Assembly (NCBI GenBank): GCA_013368445.1
Contig: JAACJO010000001.1
Coordinates: 1,178,001-1,242,000, forward strand
DNA from: Leucocoprinus leucothites
Taxonomy: Eukaryota > Basidiomycota > Agaricomycetes > Agaricales > Agaricaceae
Direction: 5' to 3'
DNA length: 64,000 nt
The notes beneath the pieces are model-generated. The model saw only the letters and a list, made by a program, of their open reading frames with translations, had not been told where the DNA came from and did no database searches. Every line of letters starts with the position of its first letter. The stretch's first letter is position 1. Positions 1 through 9,957 of this stretch are shown here, in pieces. The translations under genes and the position numbers were made by a program.

Positions 1-1350
1 TCAGGCACACTAATAGTATGAGTGTCTCTTTAACGGGTTTCCCATCCGGCGCTATTGAAATTTGCATATTGCTGTACACCAGAGGCGAGAACCTTCATCG
101 AAAGTCGCTACTAAGGCTGAAGTGGAACGAAAGAGGCGATGGTGAAGCTAGTGTTCTTCCTTCGAATTGTGCTCGTGATTGAAGTGGTATGCCACGCCAG
201 AGGCATGCAATACTGGGTCTTCCAAGTCTACAAAGCGATAAGTTTTTCCTACAAGTTCAGGGCTGGGGCTCAGGTTTTTGCTATCATTCGTGGAGCTTCG
301 GGACTTTACCTAGTCTCCGACACTGTAACCACAAACGTTTGAAAGTCAATAAGTCTGCGTCAAATACGTAATGCTCGCTGACCTGACAAAAGTTTTCGGC
401 ACGACAAAGTACGTTGAGGCCGTCCAAAAATTCTATGCGTAAACGTCATGAGCCCTTAACCCAAATCCTTTGGGACGCTCTGCACTCAATAGGGCTTTTA
501 GTGGGAAAGCTTCCGATGACGGCATAGCGATGGCGACCTGTATATGTATAAAAAGATATCTACCTTGCTGTTGAAGCTCTCAATCACGCTTCCCGGAAAA
601 CCGTGACTTGGACCCTTCGTTCGCCGCTTATGCGCGCTACAAACGAAGTATGGTGACCTATGCAACGATTAGACTATGTGTAACTGGCCTTTCACTATAC
701 CATCAGTCCAGACAAGCCTGGCCTCTCTATTGTAACCTGCAAGACTGCGACGATTCTAGACGAAGGGCACTAGGAAGTTAGTTGAACTGGTGTCCGTTAA
801 CATCCGCCCAGACCTTCCTTGAAATCTTAAACCACGTTATTAAAACCACGTTATCGAGGATCGGAAGGGTCGTTACAGGTGCACTTGAACTAGGCGGGAT
901 CCTGGAATTTGGTCGATCTGTGCCGCTTGGCGCGGTAGACTCAATCCCTGCGGGCTCTTGGGCCTCAGGACGTTCATCCTCAAGGGCATGATGGTGGTAG
1001 TTTGAGACAGAACCAGTCGAATTCATCATTCATATTATTCGGGGATCTTACTTCAAGTGACTTAGATGGACCGCAAAGACGGTCGAGGGCACCGAGCGCA
1101 GAATGCGACTCGGAAGATAGTATAGAAAAATGACAAGAGGTAAGCTTTGAAGTACTTGAGCGGAATGGCAGAGATATTAACAAGTTCAATGAACATCTAC
1201 CTAATGACAATCCAAATCAAGAAAGCAAACAGAAATGCTGAATAGTTTATGACTATGTATGTAAGGCGGAGAGAATAAGATTAAGGTAGTGTCCACAGAG
1301 AAACAGATATGAGTGGATGAGCTTTGATTCGTTTTGAACATGCGGTCTGT
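1..1350. other. Intergenic / no supported gene
   Basis: Only short overlapping open frames without recognisable domains are present on both strands. The largest, near 778-1029 on the minus strand, encodes a low-complexity peptide and lacks a convincing partner exon. A small tandem copy of an ACCACGTTAT-type motif occurs near 830-855. The stretch may include the 3' UTR of the RCC1 gene that ends at 1351. Nothing else can be supported. Confidence 0.5.
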
Positions 1351-3206
1351 CTAATCCCTGCTTCTTATAAGAGCAAGAGTATGTTGACCACCACAAGAGA
1401 CAGCCGAGGCAATGAAACCCTCGCCACGCACGATAATTGTTGGTGTTTCAACTACTTCTTTGTCGCCACACCCGAGTTCCCCTTGCAGGCCTTGACCCCA
1501 AGAGTACGCCTTGCCATCCCTCGTCACCGCTGCATTATTGTGGGTGCCGCAGGAAATCTGGACAACCGGATCGCCTTGAGGGAAGGTAACTAACGTTGGC
1601 GTAGGAAGGAACTGTGGTGATGCTCCCTCGTTTTTCTCTGCGTACTCCAACTTCCATTCGGTGATGGCGGGATGGTCCTCTCCTAAGCCGAGCTGGCCTC
1701 CGTCCATGCGTCCACAAGAATAGATTTTTCCTTCTCTCGTCAAGAACAGGGAGTGATGTTCACCGCCGGCAATCTGCACCACTCTATCTTGCCCGAGGCT
1801 CTCTCTACTAAGGGTTTCAACCTTCTGAGGCAAGAGGACCACATCATCATCCGTTGACGACCAACCGGTGCCAATCTGACCCATAGTATTCAGGCCCCAG
1901 CCCCAGACGTCGCCATTTTCATCAATAGCAAAGGAGTGGTAGGAGCCGGCGCCGACCTCAACGGCTTTTCGAGAACGCGTTCCAAGGCTAATCTTTTCAG
2001 GATGGGTACCGTGAATTTTCCGGCGCTCAAGAATTTTTCGTCCAAGTTGGCCTTGTTCGCCAGCGCCGAGAGTGTAAAGGTTGCCATGGGTAGTGCAGAT
2101 GATGAGGTGGTTGGTACCTGAAGCGATAGAGGTGACCTTCTCATAATCCCCGGGTTTTTGGCTAAGCGTGAGTATAGGGGTAGGCAAATCCTGTTTGTCT
2201 TGTCCGTCCGAAAACCCGAGCGCACCCTCCATTCCCTGTATTATTGTCAGCGTAGTGTTGCAAGCATAATAAACAGAGGTTTTACCCTAAAAGTTCCCCA
2301 CAAACGGAATTCACCCTTATCACTGACCGCTGCGCCAACGTTATCGCCAGCAGCTATACGTACAGTACGGAAATTCTCGTCAACCAACGCTTGGACCGGC
2401 TTGGGCCAGCTAGTTAATTCGTCAATATCGAGGAACGAGCCCTCATTGTTAGGATCAGGAACATTGGTGGTAATCCGGCCAAGGGCAGCATTGTCATTGA
2501 CACCGCAAGACCACACCTAAGACGCGGTCAATGATAGTACCACGAGCAAAGAGTATTAACGTACAGTTCCTTGTTCATCCAAGAAAAGCGTATGAAGACC
2601 GCCAGCAGCAATAGATTCGAGACCAGCACCTTTATCACCGAAGGTGCCGCTCTCCATCTGCTTCTCCACCCATTTATTTCGCCTTAGTTTGGGCACCTCT
2701 ATTTCAATCTCATCGGGACCCATACCAAGTTGGCCGAAGTTGGGACTACCACAGCCAAACAGCATAAAGCCAGGTCTTGGGTGTGGGGGCGGAACGGGAA
2801 GAGGATTAAAGTAAGGTCTTGACTGTGGAATGGGTGCAGCCTTCTCCTTGGGGACCTTAGGCTCTTTCTTTTCTTTTGGTGCCTTAGGCTCTTTAGCTTC
2901 CGCAGTCTCTGGAATGGCTGTAAGCTTTGGCCGGCCCCTCTTTGCAGGGGGCTGCGTTTTGGTGGCGGTGGCAGCCCGAGAGCGGGGTTTCTTGGCAGGT
3001 GGAGGGGGTACATTTTCTGATCTTTTGCTCGGGGGAGCAGTGCGAGTACGCTTGGGGGCTGGGCCCTCCGTTCTATCTGGGGAGGCCGCACGTTTGCGTG
3101 CTGGTTGGCTCCTGGGTTTTGGCGCAGGTTTTTCTGCAGCCTTTTGTGGAGCAGCCTTGGAGGCAGGTTTCGCTGAAGCAGCGCGGGATGACCGTCTAGG
3201 AGGCAT
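1351..3206 (-). CDS. RCC1-family Ran guanine-nucleotide exchange factor (Pim1/Srm1)
   Basis: Predicted product is about 585 residues in three exons, with introns at 2517-2564 and 2236-2285. The N-terminal ~140 residues are basic and rich in Ala, Pro and Lys (start MPPRRSSRAASAKPASK), as expected for a chromatin- and DNA-binding tail with nuclear import signals. The rest is a seven-bladed RCC1 propeller. Its repeats are visible as FGCGSPNFGQLGMG, VWSCGVNDNAALGR, YTLGAGEQGQLGR, VWGWGLNTMGQIGTG, IYSCGRMDGGQLGLG and YSWGQGLQGELGCG, each followed by an AAGxxHxL-type element. In this family the propeller catalyses GDP/GTP exchange on Ran on chromatin, driving nuclear transport and spindle assembly. 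The start is the ATG before the basic tail; the frame upstream is open but not conserved in type. The reading ends at a TAG right after the last blade. Confidence 0.93.
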
Positions 3207-3809
3207 TGCACGCTGGGAAGAGTACTGGAGAGAGAGGTTACACTGGAGAGAGTAGCGGAGAGAGAAAGGATTGCAAGGCTGATAAACCATAAATCACCAA
3301 AATACTGTCACGTGAACCACGCGTTGTTGTCCTTTATTTGATTCTCCTTCCTCAGCGGGCTTGAGAGAGCCAATTGCGCATAAATCTCGTCCATGGACAG
3401 GTTCGGGATGAACACGGGAAAATGCTTAAGAGCGTATCCTGCATTTTGAAACACTTGAAACACGATATGCGTCCTTGATGCTTAGGCGGAGTCAGCGCAT
3501 TCTGACTCTGGTTCTTCGTCGGATTCCGGCGGGCCGGTTCATCTGATGTCTGTGGCCATCGCGTAGGAGGACCTCCTTGTAAAGCTGGTCGTGCCGCAAC
3601 GACTTTCCTTCAACCTCGACCTTTTAAAAGTACAAAGGTGACTTTTTCTCAAAGGAATTCAATTCGTTTGTATTCGTTCCTTTTGTTCCGTGATCTGATG
3701 ATATGTGATCAAGCCTCAATGTAACCCCGAATAGACAGCCAATCATCCAACGTGCGAAGTTCAGATAGAGAGTTTATTATTGCCAACTTCACAACCAGAT
3801 GCACTCCTC
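3207..3809. promoter_or_regulatory. Divergent intergenic region between RCC1 and aldehyde dehydrogenase
   Basis: About 600 bp separate the RCC1 start from the first plausible exon of the aldehyde dehydrogenase on the other strand. It must carry both promoters. A CT-rich tract lies just upstream of RCC1. I see no coding signal and no clear TATA element. Confidence 0.45.
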
Positions 3810-6132
3810 ATGTTGCTGAGAAACATCAGGCTCAGAGCAAGGCCCTTCACGCAGACTGTGAGTTTCTGCAACGTCCTTGTCCAGCTTAGTGGTTTCTGGA
3901 GAACCGAGGATTAACGCGTGTGATACTAGCGACGTTTCCACCGGGAGCGCTATGGCCCTTATCCTTACGTAGACCTCGGCGAGTGCGAAAGAGAACAGTG
4001 AGCAGCTACGAATATCGCCCATTGTCTTCCGACGTTGAGCTGAATCCTGGGAGGTTCCCCGTGGTAAATCCAGCTAACGGGGAAGAACTGTGCCAGTACG
4101 TTCCTGTGTTCTTGTCATGGAGTTCGCAGCGAATCTGTCCTTTGTAGAATTGTATCACCCACAAGTGAAGATATCAAAGCAGCAATTCAAAATGCACAGG
4201 TCGTGTTCGAGTCAGGAGTATGGTCCAAAACCTCAGTTACACACCGCTCGCAAGTACTTTCAAACCTCGCTCGGACATTAGCACGAAAGATACCGGAATT
4301 TGCCACGATAGAGACCTTGCAAACGGGAAGAACAATACGAGAAATGAGTGTCCAACTAGGCCGACTTCCAGAATGGCTGTGAGTATCTATGAGTTGTGTT
4401 GCTTGCTGTCCATAACTCTGGTTTAATTCCTAGTGATTATTATGCTGCACTTCTCCGAACCACAAATGCCTATATCGCACCTACCCAAGGGAAATTGTTA
4501 AATTATGTTCAACGCGTACCCCTAGGCGTAGTTGCTCAAATTACTGTTGACCCTTCGCTCTCCTTTCCAGTTCAAACTGCTTACGGTCAAATAGCCTTTC
4601 AACCATCCACTCCTCATTGCTATCAAGAAGATTGCTCCTGCAATCGCAGCAGGGAACAGTGTCATTGTGAAACCATCCGAAGTGCGTTTCGCCCCAATGC
4701 CCTTGTCGTTACTATCTCTGACAAGGAGCGCTGCAGTTGGCACCTATAACTGTACTTGAGTTTGCCGAACTCGCCACAGAGGCGGGAGGTAAGAATTTCG
4801 ATCGAAAAATATCCGAAACCTTTGACTTACCCTAGCATCCCACTCAGTGCCCGAAGGTGTCCTAACCGTCCTTCCGGGACCGGGCTCCGTAACTGGGAAA
4901 GAAATTGTTGAGAATTCACTCATTCGCAAGGTTGACATTACGGCGAGTCAGCGTTTCCGTCTCATTTTTTTAATCCAGCTCACTCCTTTCACAGGCAGGG
5001 ACTCAAACTGGACGCAGTATAGGAAGCATCGTTGGTGGAAACCTCGCTTCATTCACAGCTGAGTTAGGCGGAAAGGTACACACTCCAGTCATTTCTCCCA
5101 GCCTCTTCCCTTGTCTGACAAGTGCCTCACCTCACAGGCACCTATTGTAGTATTCAACGACGCAGACCTCATTTCCTCCGTCAACGGAGCAACATTCGCA
5201 GCCTTCGTAGCTTCAGGTCAGACATGCGTATCCGGTACACGCATACTCATCCAAAACGATATCTACGACACGTTCATGTCTCTCTTCAACGAAAAGGTGG
5301 AATCTATTAAACGCCGGATGGGCAACCGTACGAGACACCGCTCTTCCTCCGCTAGGACATCCTCTGATACCCTGCGTGTTGATTTATATAGCCTTGAACC
5401 CAAGATCAACTATGGGAACTGTAATTTCAATGAATCATCTGAAACGGATAGAAGACATGGTCATGCGTACCTCTGGCAAGATTGTCGTTGGTGGAGGCCG
5501 TATGACTGGTACATCAGACTTGGATGGTTTTGATTTCTCGACTGGCAGTTTTTACTCGCCAACTGTCATTGTTGATATCGAGACAGAAGACGAGCTCTGG
5601 AAAGAAGAGATTTTCGGGCCCGTTGTTGTCGTTCGGAAATTCCAGGTGTGCGAACATTTTCTTGAAGATAGCAACAACCAGAGCTCATATTATTTCAGGA
5701 CGAAACTGAAGGCATCGCACTAGCGAACTCGTGCAAATATGGATTGGGTGCTGGAATTTGGACCTCGGATCTCTCAAGAGCGCATCGTGTCGCTGCTGAG
5801 ATTCAAGCTGGACTGTGCTGGGTGAATACACATCACCGAAATGATCCCAGTTCACCTTGGTAAGTCCAAACCAGCAGCCATCGTTCAAAGTCTGACCACT
5901 ATCTTAGGGGTGGAATGAAGGAAAGCGGTATTGGCCGAGAGAATGGTCTTGAAGCATTCCATGCTTGTATGTTCCCTACTACTCCCTTCAAAACCATAGC
6001 CCATCTCAACCATTTTCGTTCTTTGCAGACTCCCAAACGAAGTCAACCATCGTCAATATTGCGCCTGCAGAAGAGACTAGATCTTCTGACGACTGGTTCT
6101 CTGACTCTCCCGAAGGGAAACGGTACGGTTGA
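3810..6132 (+). CDS. Aldehyde dehydrogenase (NAD(P)+-dependent, ALDH superfamily)
   Basis: At first sight the region looks frame-shifted, but it reads through once about ten short introns are removed. Ordered family landmarks: FPVVNPANGEEL, the Rossmann-entry segment NYVQRVPLGVVAQITPFNHP, IAAGNSVIVKPSE (cofactor-binding Lys), PEGVLTVLPGPG, TAELGGK (general-base Glu), GQTCVSGTR (nucleophile Cys), EEIFGPVV and WGGMKESGIGREN near the C-terminus. All catalytic residues are present, so the enzyme should oxidise an aldehyde to the acid; the substrate cannot be told from sequence. The C-terminal exon ends at TGA 6130-6132. The first exon is unresolved. One option starts at ATG 3810 with an Arg-rich, mitochondrial-type leader (MLLRNIRLRARPFTQT) spliced at GTGAGT to the frame before YEYRPLSSDVELNPG. 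One intron appears to be GC-AG (listed separately). Confidence 0.85.
4943..4994 (+). other. Probable GC-AG intron in the aldehyde dehydrogenase gene
   Basis: Removing 4943-4994 (donor GCGAGT, acceptor CACAG, 52 nt) joins codons for VDIT to AGTQTGRSIG. This keeps the Gly of the conserved T-G-G-T-x-x-G-R element of ALDH enzymes. A GT donor four bases further in (4947) with acceptor at 4998 also keeps the frame, but places Arg at that position. The GC version is favoured by conservation only. Confidence 0.55.
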
Positions 6133-6249
6133 CCAACGCGAGAATACATAGAACATCCGAACCATGGTAAATCACATCTATCATACAAGAATTAGGGTGT
6201 ATGGGTGTATATATATGGTCAACGAATATACTGCCGTGAGATGCCTCTT

Positions 6250-7228
6250 TCAACTTGTTGTCTTGATTGCTTCCCTTTCTGCACTCTGTATAGCACGATT
6301 AATCACGAAATTGGGGTGCAGAACGGGAGACAGAGATACTGACCTCGGGAACTTCGACTGGTGGTTCGTCTACGAAATCGGGTACTTTATTCAGATCTGT
6401 TAAATACGAAACATCTTCCTCCTCAGGCTCCAGAGCGAGTGCTTCAAGTTCTATGGGAATTGACTCTCAGCCAAAATCCAAGTGTGGTCATTATAAAACT
6501 CAACATACCAGCTTCAAGATCAGCTTCGTCCAGCTCATCTGGCACGGCATAAGATCGTCCTAACATCTCTTGGACTTCATTAGCCTGCTCAAGCAGGTCC
6601 TCCATATCATAATGAATGTTCTACAAGAGGCGCCACAATCCATATTAGGCCTGCTGCCGCAAAGTCAAAGTAAACTAGCGCACCTCGATCTTGTCAATAT
6701 CAACCTTGCCATACTGTTTCTTTAACTCCTTGTTTGCAGTCTGCATAGCATCCATAGTAGCCATCGTGTTCCTTAAGTTCTCAGTCGCAATCGCAGTAGA
6801 CTCCATATTAAACGTTTGTTGAGCGAGCTGCGAAAGCTGATTTTCGTACATCTTCTTTTGCTTGAGTGTACGTAGTGCCCGTTGCTGGATTGCATCCTGT
6901 AATGAGGATTGGAAGACGAAATGACCGGGACAGGAAGGCTTATTAAATGTACGGTGAAAGAGGTGGAGGTCATGATTGCTCACCTTTCCGGGGCCATTGC
7001 GCAGTTTACTCATCTGCTCCTTGTACCGAGCAAGTTCACCGTCAAGCTTTCGAATCTTAACCTCGATAGACCCTACACGCGCGTCCGTCTATGGTACAGA
7101 TTCATACCAGCATTAGTTTACACCGTTCACCAGCATATGGATGGAGGAAGACGCACTGAAGCAATAGCATCTTGGAGAGTTGGCTTCGGTTTCTTGCCGA
7201 CAGCTGAAGATCCAAAGAAACGGTTCAT
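6250..7228 (-). CDS. VPS60: ESCRT-III subunit Vps60 (CHMP5 family)
   Basis: Six exons encode about 214 residues, close to human CHMP5 (219). The N-terminus MNRFFGSSAVGKKPKPTLQDA is typical of the family. It is followed by the basic helix-1/2 hairpin (ARYKEQMSKLRNGPGK, RALRTLKQKKMYENQL, FNMESTAIATENLRNT) and the acidic C-terminal half (DMEDLLEQANEVQEMLGRSY, DELDEADLEAELEAL). Vps60 is an accessory ESCRT-III protein that binds Vta1 to stimulate the Vps4 ATPase on endosomes during multivesicular-body sorting. The stop is at 6250-6252. The 3' end faces that of the aldehyde dehydrogenase, with about 117 bp between the stops. All introns have GT-AG ends. Identification is by family-specific motifs seen directly. 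Confidence 0.9.
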
Positions 7229-7603
7229 GGCGCGCAATGCGGTATCCTAGGTTGAGTTTGAATATTTGACGTTTAAGGATGGGTATTTAAGATAATCTCG
7301 TGCTGTTGTCGGCTGTGGTTGAGGAAGGGGAGGTAATAGGCTTGGATGGGCTTAGGTATCACTTAACCCACCGCAGTTGTTGCGCGGTTATCATTTTGGG
7401 CAGTCTGGATGATTACATCACTTGTTACTAAAAGGGGACAAGGGCTAATCTTGTAGTGCAGACGCCCTATAAATCTCTCCTCAAATCTGACGCTCGAGCC
7501 CTCGGTTCAGGTAGGCTATGGTGTATCTTTCATACGAATTACGGTACCATAATGTTGTATCTAATACATTTAGCACCCTGAATACTCTTCTTGCTCAAAT
7601 CTA
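7229..7603. other. Intergenic region, Vps60 promoter and 3' flank of the acetyltransferase
   Basis: About 375 bp lie between the Vps60 start and the stop of the downstream minus-strand acetyltransferase. No open frame or RNA gene is supported. Both neighbours are on the minus strand, so this region holds the Vps60 promoter side. Confidence 0.4.
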
Positions 7604-9313
7604 TCATGAAAGGAATCCACGAATCGCGCCTCCAACGTTCAAAACATCAATTCTACAGCCCAGAGTTAGCGTAATTCAAAACAATGCCAAAAGCGAAAAC
7701 ACAAGAAAAACTACTCACAAGAAGGTATCATGTCCCCAAACACCACCCAACTCATAATAACTCACATTTTCATTCCCCGCCATCCTCAACGCATCAGCAA
7801 CCTCTCTCTGCTGCTCAACAGTAAACAAGATATCACTCTGCACACCCAACACCAACGTAGGTATATCAGCCAGAGGAGTCATCCCCGCTGCGAGATCGGA
7901 TAAGTGTGGTGGGGCGTTAACTGGCGGGGGATGAGATTTCGAATGAGATGTCTTGTGTTGCTGTTGCTGTAACTGTGCTTCAGCCGGGATTGAAGGGGAG
8001 GGGAGGGGTTTGATGTCGAGAGCGTTGAGTGAGGGGTAGGTCATGTCGAATAGATCCATGGCTTTGGAGATGTAGATGAGAGAATTAGCGTCATATTTCA
8101 GACAGAATTGTTCGCCTTGGTGGTCAAGGTAGGTTTCAATTAGGAAGTCCGGGCAGAGTGCTGGTGTGCGGTTGGGTCCCGGTTCCTGTGCGGTGCTCTC
8201 TGGAATTTGACGGAGTTGACGACCGAAACGTTGGTCCCATTCTGGTCCGGAACGATAAGTGATAGTGGCGATTTCTGAAAGGTGGAGGTTAGAGCGAGCA
8301 AGTCAATCGAGATAGAGAAAGGGTGCTTACGTCGAGCTAGCTTCATGCCGGTGTGAGGAGGTAGTTTATCGTAGTAGAAACCTTTATTCCAGTTTGGGTC
8401 GGCCATGAGCACTGTTTGAGTTGATTAGTCGAAGGCTAAATCAAGGAATCGTTATAGTAAACATACCACTTCGCTGCGCGAACCGCATTGCAATACTGGA
8501 AGGCGTACTCCTTGCAGTCCCACTAATGCTTACAATCTTTCCGACTCGTTCGGGGAATAACCAACCAGCAGCTAGACTCTGCATGGCACCCATAGAACAC
8601 CCAACGCTCGCGTACAGCTTGTTGACGCCGAGATGGTCTAGCAGTAGGAATTGGGCCCGTACCATATCGAATATAGAGAGGACAGGGAATCTCGTTGCCC
8701 AAGGTTTACCAGTCTCAGCCTCAATAGACGATGGTCCGGTAGAACCATAACACCCTCCAATAACATTTGTACAGATGACAAAGAACTGGTTCGTATCCAG
8801 AGCTTTACCAGGTCCAATGAACTTCTCCCACCATCCAGGAGAAGGATTCAGACTGGTTGAAGCAGCGTGCGACGAAGCTGAAAGTCCGGTATGTAATAGG
8901 ATGACATTGTCTTTTGCAGGTGACAGCGTTCCCCAAGTTTCATAAGCAATGTCGAAAGATGGCAAGGGTGTGGTGGAATATGAAAGGGGTAGGGGATGAG
9001 GGTGATGATATTTGTGATACGAAGTTGGATTTGGTCTTGCATACGGCGGTTCAGGACCAGTATCTGGTTGTTGGACATCTGGAGTGGAACTACGCTGGGC
9101 AAAGGATGCGATGATGCGAGATGCACGAGCAGCATGAGCGTCGACGCAGGGAAAGTGAGGCTGGCCTTCGCGTGCATCGTTCTGTGAGGATGGGGTTGGA
9201 CATGATGGTGAAGACCGGATGGAAGAGGAAGATGAAAGTCGGGTCGAGATTGAATGTAATGACGGCCGTAGCCTCGTCTGTGACAGTGTTCTGGAGAGTC
9301 TGTTGAGGGCCAT
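7604..9313 (-). CDS. Mitochondrial serine (or homoserine) O-acetyltransferase, alpha/beta-hydrolase type
   Basis: About 500 residues in four exons. The first ~45 residues are Arg/Ser-rich with few acids ([20 protein letters not shown]), consistent with a mitochondrial presequence. The body is the MetX/Met2 alpha/beta-hydrolase fold: [14 protein letters not shown], the nucleophile elbow GCSMGAMQ, the Asp in LGVQSDILF, and the catalytic His in WGHDTFL near the C-terminus. From family knowledge, the segments [30 protein letters not shown] and [17 protein letters not shown], together with a presequence, resemble the fungal mitochondrial serine O-acetyltransferases (Aspergillus CysA, S. pombe Cys2) more than cytosolic homoserine acetyltransferase. 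The probable role is making O-acetylserine for cysteine synthesis. A low-complexity Gln/Pro insert is seen before the Asp motif. Substrate choice is an inference. Confidence 0.88.
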
Positions 9314-9957
9314 GGAGGGCTTGTAAACGGAACTGCAGCCTTTGAGCGAGTATTAATGATAGTTCTCTAAGCAGCTCATGAGGAGAAAATGACGTGCTGT
9401 AGCACCTAACCCTATTGACATCACTCAGCAGATGTGCAGCGCTTGGTCAGACTGGTCTGGCCCCGGCGGTTGAGTCCGGGGTTGACATCCAGCTGACTGA
9501 AGAAGAACTTTAGTTGGGGTCAAACCCGGGGCAGCCGCGGGATAACCACGAGCTGGAATTTCGCTGTGTGAACGGCGAGGAAACCGCAGGGCCGAGTCTA
9601 GAAGTACTTATAGATGGCTTATCTTGTCGCACGAGGATCAACATGAGGTCACTTTGGGTCAGATGCTGGGCCGGACTAAGGCATGCTAGGCCAAACTGGG
9701 CTTAGGACTTTCTGTGATGCAAGTGGCAAGCTGAAGCCCAACTGGACTCGATGTAATCCAAGGGTCAGAAAATTTACTGACACACTTCAGCTTAAGGAAT
9801 ATGACAGGTCACTTGCTTGTCATAGTCTATAGAGTACTTAACCCCAACCCTAGGTAAGAGTGGCGATCAGAAAATCGGATTTCATTTAAAAGTCGCGGGG
9901 GAGCAAAAAGTCAGGAAAGTACCCCGCTGACCTCATGCCCCGAAGACGACGTCCTCC
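9314..9957. other. Intergenic region with imperfect inverted repeats
   Basis: A divergent spacer of about 640 bp. It contains imperfect inverted repeats: a CCGGGGTTGAC arm near 9476 opposed by GTCAAACCCGGGG near 9520, and CCAAACTGGGCTT near 9690 opposed by AAGCCCAACTGG near 9735. They could be the remains of a small inverted-repeat element or regulatory palindromes. No gene is supported. Confidence 0.35.

Noticed and set aside
2830..3255. Gly/Ala-rich plus-strand frame opposite RCC1
   Set aside because: Antisense of the Pro/Ala/Lys-rich RCC1 tail; GC bias explains the long open frame.
3920..6132. Aldehyde dehydrogenase as a pseudogene broken by several frameshifts
   Set aside because: Every apparent frame change sits at a short intron with acceptable ends, and removing the introns restores all catalytic motifs.
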